Part shown: one piece after another, positions 55,611-64,000 of the stretch
Layout of the letters: each line of letters begins with the position of its first letter
How positions within the stretch are numbered: the stretch's first letter is position 1
NCBI GenBank assembly: GCA_030248295.1
Contig: JASANH010000124.1
Location: forward strand, 1 to 64,000
Direction: 5' to 3'
Length of the DNA stretch: 64,000 nucleotides
Origin: Mesodorylaimus sp. YZB2_4
Taxonomy: Eukaryota; Nematoda; Enoplea; Dorylaimida; Dorylaimidae
Position numbers and translations under genes: made by a program
Notes under the pieces: generated by a model
The model's database searches: none
What the model saw: only the letters and a program-made list of their open reading frames with translations
What the model was told of the DNA's origin: nothing

Positions 55611-56485
55611 GCTACCCCACCACGCTGACACCCTCGGCGACTCGGCCAAGTCTCCCGACCTGGTGCTTGACTGAAACATCACAGTGAAGGAAGACGCACC
55701 CAGTGCAATAGGCGTGTTTGGCCGGTGGGGAAGGTTGTGTATTTGGTTGCCTTGACTGGCCGCCTTATACACGGAGCAATGTATTGGCTTGCCTTCGTTG
55801 GCCAGTCGATACGCTCCTCCAGGCGAGGCTGAAACCCGTTGGGTTGATGTCTCAGCCACCTACCACTACGTGGCCTGCATAAGTATATTGTCGAGTCCAC
55901 TCGCTGTCCGCGGTATCTTCTCTAATGTACGGCCGTTCAGCCAGTTGCACCAGCTGCTGACCCCGTGCAGAGGATAGATTTTCAGACGAGTCTGTGCACA
56001 GCGCCCCCTTTAGTCACAGCAACATATATACACAGCATACACAGCATAATACAATACAACACGAACGATAAGATCGTTTGGATAAATTGTGTATTATCTA
56101 GCTGCTCCCAAACGACTCCTCAAAACTTTAGCTCAATGTATGTGTTCTTGAATTAAATAGGGCGAGTGCTGATGAGTGCAAAAAAGCTGATGACAATATC
56201 TAACGATAAGTAGAAACATTAGCAACATAAAAGATATAAGCAGCATAAAAATTATCAGAACGTTCAATTTTCTGCCAGCGCGCCGCAGTTAAGGTGAAAG
56301 GTCTTCTGACTAGCGTAAATGACCTGTAAGCTTTTGATCTGATCATATGCATGAGAATTTTTGGGGTTGCAGCTTTTCTGCATTCCAGTAATCTGCAGAG
56401 CAAGCATGTGACTGCCGGGCTTGCGTCATAAGAGCACACTCCTTTGACATGCGATGGCCATTCAAATCTCTAAAGCCCAAAGCAC

Positions 56486-56608
56486 GTATAGTTCGATGCG
56501 ATGCGTCAAATAAGCGTGCGATGCGACACTTTTGGGTCAAATGACAATGTAAAAAGGTGCCTATGCGTCGCATCGCAAGCTTATTTGACGCATCGCATCG
56601 AACTATAC
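56486..56608. repeat. Foldback element with 42-bp arms
   Basis: The left arm (56486-56527, TATAGTTCGATGCGATGCG and onward to GATGCGAC) and right arm (56567-56608) are reverse complements with one mismatch, separated by 39 bases. Each arm contains GATGCGATGCGTCAAATAAGC. A solo arm occurs at 20197-20238. Confidence 0.9.
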
Positions 56609-57651
56609 TTCCAGCTTAAAGGTTTATTGCAGCTGTTAGACTGATATATAGGTGAACTTCGACATGACTTGTACAGTAGGTTCTGAGGTGCACACACATG
56701 TTTTAAAGGTAATTTATGCAAAAAATATCAGCGTAAACAATAATTGTATGCATTAACAGTATAATCAAAAGAGCACACTCTGAGGGTTTTTGGTCAGGGC
56801 AATTCCACTTCCTGCAGTTATTTCTTTTTTACAAGGGTATTTGAAAGCAATAATAATAAACAGTACTGTATATACCTGAGGCAGAAACTTAAGTGAACCA
56901 GTGGCCATCATATCCCAGGTTCATCTGCACGAATAATAAAAGAATGAGCAAGTTCAGAGTAAGAACAGAAATTTAGAAGACATTAAAAAAACGTTGGGTT
57001 CTGGAGCCAATCAGCTGATACAGGCACGATCTAAATCTTAGAAATAGGACAGAGAAGTCCTGTCCTTCATCACATCGCTATGATTGTCCTAAATCTGGAA
57101 CCTACTCTTTGTGAAATGACGCAACGGGTGTTCGTTTTTTGCGGCAGTAAAATAGTAAGTGCAGTAGGTCCGCTATCTCACAAAGTATTTTTCACATGCA
57201 GAAGTGCAAGATCCAAGCTTTTTCCATGCTTTTGCTAATACTATTCGCGCCTTTATCAAGATTATCTCTTTCATCTCATTGGTCAAGTTCAGCTTTATCA
57301 GGATTTTACAAAGAGCCTTGCGGCCTAACAGCTTATTGCTGTTAAGAATTTAAAACAAGCGACTATCTCGCTATTTTGGCTGCTACTTCAGGTCATAAAA
57401 TTAACAGTTGCAGACGTAAAAGTCCACGCCAGCTGCATTCTTGTTAGAACTGCCCACAGCAGCATCTGCACCCATTATAACAAAGCATACTTTTGAGGCA
57501 TGTATGCATATTCCAGGGCGTGTCTTGGTCTGTCGTATCACACGCCTACCAATCAGATCATCTCACGGCAGGTTTTCATCCTAGGCTCGCCAAAAGTCTT
57601 TTCTTCAACACTTGATCAACCCCTCGTTCAATCGAGTCCATCTGTGCCCCC
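56609..57651. other. Intergenic region, nothing recognised
   Basis: No exon or repeat could be supported. The right end contains the 3' flank of the candidate minus-strand gene. Confidence 0.4.
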
Positions 57652-58569
57652 TTAGGCACCAGCCAAGGTCCTTCCTGCAGCTTCCTCTTCTTTCACTCCA
57701 TCCTGCTGGCCACCAGCTGTTGCCGCTACGAGTAATTAGTACTAACATCCTGGGGCAGACCAAAGCCACCAATAGCTAACTAAAGTGCCTCGGTTGTGAA
57801 CATGCATCGATTTTTTACTAAAACCAAAGAAGCCGTCAGAAAAATTTTCATCCCTTCTAACGCTAAAAAGTAAACGAAAGTCTTGGCGAGCCAGCCATGC
57901 GAACAGACGGGTGGTCTTTTGTGTTCGAGGTGCATTGGTGCGTTTCAAATGTTCCACTCGTGCTTCACTTTCTGAAAAACATAGCCACCTGAAGAATACT
58001 TCTTAGAGGCACTCATGAACCCATGTCGTCTTATAATTTCGTGTCAATATATTGCTTTTCTTTACCTAAGGTATGCGCGGTTTTTTGTAAGACTCATTTG
58101 ACAATTTCCCTGAGTCAATATGGACATGATGAAGAGTGTAAGAAAAGCTCGCCTCTCTCCTGGCCTACCTACTCTTGCCTCCTTATCGTGCATCCATGAT
58201 GCGCGTATCCGGTCAGGTTCGTCAAATATATTGAACACTTTTAGTGAGTTCCATTAGGACTACCGCCAGCCAGCCGAGGTTGACATAGTGGCACACAGGT
58301 AGAGGGTCCCTAACTACCACTTTGTCAGTTTCCATCCACGAATACCAGTTTTGATGAATGCGAATAACACGTTCTGCTCAGGCTGGTGTCGATGTAGTGT
58401 ACTGTTTCCTCGCAAACGATCCCTTTGCTTACCCACAGTTGATGAGAATAAGTATGAACAACCGAGTTAATTTCCTTTTCAGCTCTTCAACTTGTTGCAG
58501 ACTTAAATCGTTTTCTTTCATGAAACTAGTAGACATAGTCGATACTAGCACTCCGGGTCGATCCGCCAT
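57652..58569 (-). CDS. Candidate small gene, function unknown
   Basis: Three exon candidates lie on the minus strand. 58569-58433 starts MADRPGVLVSTMSTSFMKEN and ends at a GTAAGC donor in phase 2. 57971-57819, after a strong TTTTTCAG acceptor, encodes HLKRTNAPRTQKTTRLFAWL and QDFRLLFSVRRDENFSDGFF. 57725-57652 ends KEEEAAGRTLAGA and a stop. The last two agree in phase 1. The first needs at least one further small exon to reach the second, which I could not fix. No domain is recognised. Confidence 0.35.
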
Positions 58570-61193
58570 CTGTCTGCAGGGGCTAATGGATTGGAAAACG
58601 ATCAGTTAATGGCAAGAGTGCTTGTCGCGAGATAGGTCGTATATGATTTTTTTAGCTAATGAAACAGGAGAGATTCGAATAGAACCTTTACTGGATCCTG
58701 TCCCATACTATGTGCAGCGGGTGCTGATTAGACTCAAAGACTGGCTTGCACGAAGTCGGGGTCTACAATGCCCGAGTCGATATTGAGATGATCTAGTCCT
58801 GACCTCCGCCCCAAGTTTGATTTTTGCTGTTTTAAATCGAATCTGTCTAAGCTATATGATTCGATCTACGCCAATCTAAGCTAGCACTGGTTCTTAAGGG
58901 CCACTTGTCTGCTGAAAGCGGCAAGTTGTGTGGTGAAATCAAACAAGATGATATGCCTAGCTTCTTATTTCTTCGCAACATGCTTATTTGGCATCTCAGG
59001 GAAGCTTTACTTCCGCCGTCGTGAAGGGGGCGAGGAGGTGCACCGTGAAGGACCACCATTATTGGTTTTCTGGTCAGCCGCTTACTTATGAGAACAAAAT
59101 TGGACTATGGCAGGCTGACGTCACTTTTTCAAACGGATATACAAAACTGTCTCTTTTCACTTAACACAAATTGGAAATCGATTTTTACAAAGTCTCTGAA
59201 GGTTGAGGCACTAAAACTAAATTTTGACATATCCTTTACTTTTTATTGCTTCTACTAAAAAACGGTCCCCATGGTTAGGCTACTAAAAAATCGTTGTTTC
59301 TCTACTTGTAGCTCGATTCGATACGGCTCTCCGAATAGGTATGTACCGACGGTACCTTGACTAGGATTGGCTATGTACACATGGTATTTCGTTGCATGAG
59401 TATTGACGTAGGAGCCCCCAGGAAGCCAGCTAAAGCTTAGTAGGGCGAGTAAAAAAACAACAGAGCATGAAGAGAGATCCTATCTCCTCTTTGGTTCAAC
59501 CCCGTTTTGCTATTCGTAGCGGTGGGACATACATCGCGGCTTTATCGCAATTGGTTCTGTCAGTTATTGGACGAAGATAAGAAAAGGTCTGAAGGGCAGC
59601 GGAGCTATTGGGTACGGATTTTGGTTATTCGATAGCTTGTTGTCCGCTATTTTGAGGATTGAAGATGCTATTGGCCCGGTGAGTCATGTTTCTGGAATTA
59701 GCATTGGTTTTTCTGCTGGAAGAATGACTTGAAAAGAGGTGACTTCACTCGTGAACGGTTGCCTTCGACCATATGGCTTAGAATGTGTGTATGAGTCGTT
59801 TAGGGTAGCTTAGTCAGTGAAGTTAGCATTGACGTATTCTTGACCATTTGAGCCCTTTCTGGCCAAATGCGCTACTATCATATCTAGTTCTTAACTTGTG
59901 TTTTCCATATGCTCTACCCATCACTCTTGTATGTATCCCGCAGCGACGTTGACAGGTACATTCCAGGAGACTCACGCGATATGCACATATTGTATCTACT
60001 GTAACTTGCAGGTGATTGCAGCAGTCAAAGACCAGGTGGGTAACACGGGCAGGCTTATTCTATCTTGTTATCACGCTGGTTGCTGCTATGTCTTCGCCCT
60101 TCGCCCACTAACTAAACGCACCTCTGTGATCCATTCGTTTTATAAGTACTTCGCCCTTCTGCTATGTCTGCCGTGTCGCTTTATCACACATTTTTCCGTT
60201 TCTTTTTCTTGGCCCGCCAGTCCTGCTTATCTGTCCCGCTATCGCTCACCCTCCCTCTCAAACTTGCTCCCTCACACCGCCTTCGCAAGTCCAGTCACCA
60301 GCATGCCACGCCCACTTTCACATTCCTCTCCACCTAACTCACTCTAAGAAATTTACTAAGCTAATGCCACTGTGCAGTCAGACTGTGAATGACCATGGCC
60401 AGACATTATCTAGTATAGAATTATACGTGTATAAAGGGCAGCATTGCCTTCGTAGCTAGCTATAAGACGAGTCAGGACAGATCGATGAAGAAAGGAGAAA
60501 CGGACGAATAGCTGAGGTCTACTATGGCCTATCCTCAACTCATCATCCACCGCCTCATTCCTTTCCCCTGGCCTTCCTATACGCCTGGCACATGTTGAGC
60601 TAAAACGTTCTAGTACACTTTTTCATCAGCTAAGAAAACTATATATAGTTTTTCGACACAGCAGCCTTGTCTGAGGCTCGTTGATAGGCATTTTGCCTCA
60701 GTCGATTTAGCATATCATATCCTTGGAGACTGGCCGAGTTGGATCATTGATCCATGAAGCAAACCGAGGTTATGTTGTGGCCAGTTGTTTTTTGCTGGAC
60801 AACGAGACCATGAAATGGGAGATTGCAGGGGCGAAGTCATGGAAAGTGACCGCTAGAACTCGATTCCTTAGAAATTTATGAGGTATGACCGCATGGTTTT
60901 ATGAATAACTGTGATTTTACCAGTTTTTTTAATTTTGTTGTCTTCGACATACATGGTCAAATGTGCAGGGCAGTGTAAAGGTTGTTGACCTGACATTGAG
61001 GGGCGAGAGAGGACGACTCGCCCATGCATAGAATCACTTTGTCCTTTTATATCGTCATTCTCTCCAGTTTTGTTGGGTCGACACTACCATTCTGTCTCAA
61101 TTTGCCTAAAGTCTACTGGTTCCATAGGTATGTGTCATTGAATACGCCTAATTTCTATAGTCGACTGCGGGGGAGGAAGGAGAGACTACCAAC
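58570..61193. other. Intergenic region, no gene recognised
   Basis: The plus-strand frame at 59898-60347 is Ser/Pro-rich without splice or domain support and is not annotated. Nothing else was identified. Confidence 0.4.
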
Positions 61194-61256
61194 ATGAGGA
61201 CCGACTACACACCCCCAACCGAGCACTTCGAGTCATCTAGTACAGACAGACTTATT
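61194..61256 (+). CDS. Candidate first exon, low confidence
   Basis: ATG in a good context opens MRTDYTPPTEHFESSSTDRL, followed by a GTGAGA donor in phase 0. It might belong to a plus-strand gene with the exon candidates at 62121-62290 and 63413-63601, but I could not connect them in phase. Confidence 0.2.
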
Positions 61257-63412
61257 GTGAGAACAGGTCCATCCATCATGAAGCTTGTCAATCTTTCATT
61301 TTACACTCGTTCATCTTCGTGTGACTGCGGCTCTTTTTATTCTAAGTCTTAATCGCCGATTTTAGTCATTATTCGACAACATATCAAAATTTGATGAGGA
61401 CCATGTTGGCATTTGGACTATTTTCGAAAAGGATTTTTGGCTGGGGAATTGGAGTGGGACGTGTTAGTCATTCGTTTTTGGTGGGGTGATACTGTGTGAG
61501 CAAGGTGGGTGGTGCAGTGTTTTTAACAGATGGGTAGGTGGTAGGTGGTCGAGCACTGTTTTTGAGAGGGAATGCTAAAGGTAAGCCTGAAAACCAGTCC
61601 CTGTAACTACAGTATGTGGTATGTACCCGCGTCCCATATGTACATATGTATCCACTACTCAAACATTACCTGTCGGGAACAGAATCATGCAGGGCGAAGT
61701 GGTGTACATCAGGTTTCTTTTTTCCCTTTTACAATCTTCGTCGCACTGACAAGGAGACGGAAAAACTTTGAAAAAATCTCAAACTGATAATAAAAAACTT
61801 TTTCTAAACAGGCTCTTTTAGACTTCCACTTAGCGTGAATTCAATCTTTTTCTTTGCCAGCCTTCATTCCTCTGTCAGCAATTTTCCACTTTGCTCACCT
61901 GATTTCCTAATACTTGGCTGGCGTTTGAGACTAGAACTCCCATTTTCACCTCAATGACTATTCTTGACCGACAATGCACATTCCCTAATATTTCATTCTT
62001 CTCCTTTCAATGGATTCTTCTTCAATTCTCAAAAATTCTACGCCCTGGACATATATTTTAATAACCCCACGTGTAGACTGTATTATGCAAGACTGGACCA
62101 CACATTAGAACTGGCATTGAATGAGTCCGGTTGACAGCGCCTCTACGACAGTTCGGAGACAGAATAGTGGACCATTAGTGCATAGTGTGGGTGTGGGATT
62201 GGGTGATCGTAGCGCTGGTCTCGATAATGTTCCTATGGGAACGCTGATTTATGAGGAGGTTTCGTGGTGTTATGACTTTCTCCCAAGTCAGTGTGGCGTA
62301 GGAACATATTAAATTTAAATCTTTCGTACTCGCAGACTAGCATTCGATGTTCTAATATCTTACGGTACATTAGAAAGATCTGCCGCTCTTGTGAAATTCA
62401 GCTAATTGTCAAGTTTCTTTACATTTTGCAAGAGTTTCCAAAATAGTTCTTCACTAATACTCTATTTCATTCTTTATATTTGCCATGTTCGATTCAACTT
62501 TCCCACGGCCAATCTCCCTTTCTGTAGCGCTTGCTTTGCAAACACGCGGAAGTTTTCCCAAGGACCTACTGTAGCTAGTTTCTTTTGAAATCTTCAAGAC
62601 AAATGCTGCTTTTTGGGGGTCGCCCTGCGTGCTCTTGAATCCTGAGAATACTGGCATTTGATGAGGATCTTGGAGACTGCATTTCAAAGCTGGCTTTGTC
62701 CGCACATGCATTGCAAAAACGACATCTTCATCTAAGAAGTTAGGTGTGGGTGGTACCCGCTCAAATTGTAATGTGTCCGTGCCTCGGTGACAGCAGTGTA
62801 AAGTGATATTTAGGCGACACAGGCACTCTATTCGGCCTGTCTTATGCTTCCCATGACCCCTTTACGGTGGTGTTTTTCCAGTTAAGCCTTACTATCCTCT
62901 CGAAGTTTTTTCTGGCCATCGCTCGTCGCTGATTGCTTGGCCCCAAACCTAGACCAGACGAAACCAGTCCAGCAGACTATTGAACTTTCCCACAGTCTCT
63001 CCTGGAAATTGTTCACTAGCAATCTAGTAGTGGCGGCACTTCTTACATCTAGACCCTATTGTCATTCCGAACCGTCCTCTATTATATTACCTTTATGGAA
63101 TCCCCCAAACCACTTCGCCACGATACCATCCTCGTTGCCGACAGCCGGCCTAAAAAATATGAAAAGAGAAAAGTATATAAAAATTTTCCCTTCACACCGT
63201 GCACACATCCCTATTTTCATTTTCAATATGCAACTATCGCGCATAATGCGTCACCTCTGTCGCCTTCGGTCCTAGTCGGTGACAGTGGTATGAAATCATA
63301 ACTCGCACCTCTACCACCCGACTACCCAGACTGCCCCTCTTGTATACCTGTTCCGCCCATTTTCCGCTAATGCATTTTTAGCCAATACTCATCACGATGG
63401 CGTGACAGTCGT
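61257..63412. other. Mostly non-coding, one weak exon candidate
   Basis: At 62121-62290 (+) a frame encodes RRQNSGPLVHSVGVGLGDRS and GLDNVPMGTLIYEE and is followed by a possible GTCAGT donor at about 62286. Otherwise only short unsupported frames are present. Confidence 0.25.
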
Positions 63413-63601
63413 ATGTCTGTACGGTCCAGTCTCGACAGCCTCGCATATTGGGCGAGTTGTTTTTTGCCCCCCCCCCCCCGTCTGCGATACACAATATTGG
63501 TCATACCGCTATTCGTGTTGGCTGTTATAGCCACCATCGTCCTTCCGTTCGTCGACGACTGGTACCGTGTTTATCCATCAGAGCACAGCCGCCCTCTATG
63601 A
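63413..63601 (+). CDS. Candidate transmembrane exon near right edge
   Basis: The frame encodes RLRYTILVIPLFVLAVIATI followed by VLPFVDDWYRVYP, a basic residue cluster then a hydrophobic helix, as in the anchor of a single-pass membrane protein. A 13-C run just upstream makes the frame entering it uncertain. The gene would extend beyond the window. Confidence 0.3.
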   Translation: MSVRSSLDSLAYWASCFLPPPPRLRYTILVIPLFVLAVIATIVLPFVDDWYRVYPSEHSRPL

Positions 63602-64000
63602 ATCTGCAATGAGGCGAACGGGCGGGTGACAATCTTTTGACTAGACCCCCGTCTAAGCACACCTCTGCTACACAGCACCGCGTGTGGTCTAGTATATTTT
63701 GGCTAAAAATTTTCGACAAACACCTCATCGAGGGTTCTGTGCGCATAACCTCCTCTGCGCCATGGCCTATGGCTTGTGGTCACGCATCTGTAACTGAATC
63801 CTAGCCCGATCATCGACCATCCCGTGCGAGGTGACGAGCAGGCGACACGTTCGTGTTGCCGTGCTCCAACAAGCTTTTCCTCATCGTATCTTTCCATTTA
63901 TGGATCTGTCGCCTAGTCCCCCACCCGCCGCGCGACAACATTAAAACTCATTAAGTGCCTGAAAGGGTTTTGCCTCCCCCTTTCCTCTCGATACCTGTCC

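Noticed and set aside
59898..60347. 149-codon plus-strand frame
   Set aside because: Ser/Pro-rich composition typical of random CT-rich DNA, with no splice signal or domain.

Overview
The window looks like nuclear DNA of a nematode (roundworm) or a very close relative. Its genes are split by short GT-AG introns, it encodes a cuticle-type Gly-X-Y collagen with a Cys-x-x-Cys interruption and a serpentine chemoreceptor resembling nematode families, and the intergenic DNA is packed with tRNA-derived SINEs, small inverted-repeat elements and a decayed Ty3/gypsy element. No rRNA gene, CRISPR array or bacterial operon is visible. Most genes had to be assembled exon by exon from splice signals and frame continuity, so exon edges are predictions.

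Layout, left to right. 1-2316 (+): the 3' part of a long intronless ORF of unknown function, open at the left edge. 2.5-4.5 kb: repeats, including a 131-bp hairpin element. 4.5-5.5 kb (-): a 7TM chemoreceptor-like gene with a one-base frame break. 7.85-8.81 kb: a non-autonomous element built from GATCGC-bearing subterminal repeats. 9.75-10.08 kb (-), 15.19-15.52 kb (+) and 16.72-17.06 kb (+): three paralogous two-exon genes for small secreted, probably neuropeptide-like, precursors. Between them lie a gypsy-type relic (10.5-12.5 kb, -) and a collagen gene (12.85-13.63 kb, +). 20.9-25.9 kb (-): a 14-exon gene for a secreted Ser/Thr/Pro-rich protein with DM13-like modules. 28.9-31.0 kb (-): a CAP/GAPR-1-like gene. 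35.1-38.35 kb (-): a class II POU homeobox gene whose 3' tail is duplicated about 2 kb downstream. 40.0-40.45 kb (-): a PAN/apple-domain exon. 44.4-48.0 kb (-): a secreted tyrosinase. 50.6-52.1 kb (+): an intronless type I membrane protein with a VWA domain. 54-64 kb: mostly non-coding, with a few candidate exons.

The genes do not form an operon or a single pathway. Many are secreted or surface proteins (collagen, tyrosinase, CAP, PAN, DM13, VWA), which would suit cuticle or extracellular-matrix biology, but their proximity may be chance. The strongest candidate for something undescribed is the three-gene peptide family: all three copies share a signal peptide, a KR-flanked short peptide, a phase-2 intron at the same place and an exactly 73-nt second exon ending in a conserved C-terminal peptide.
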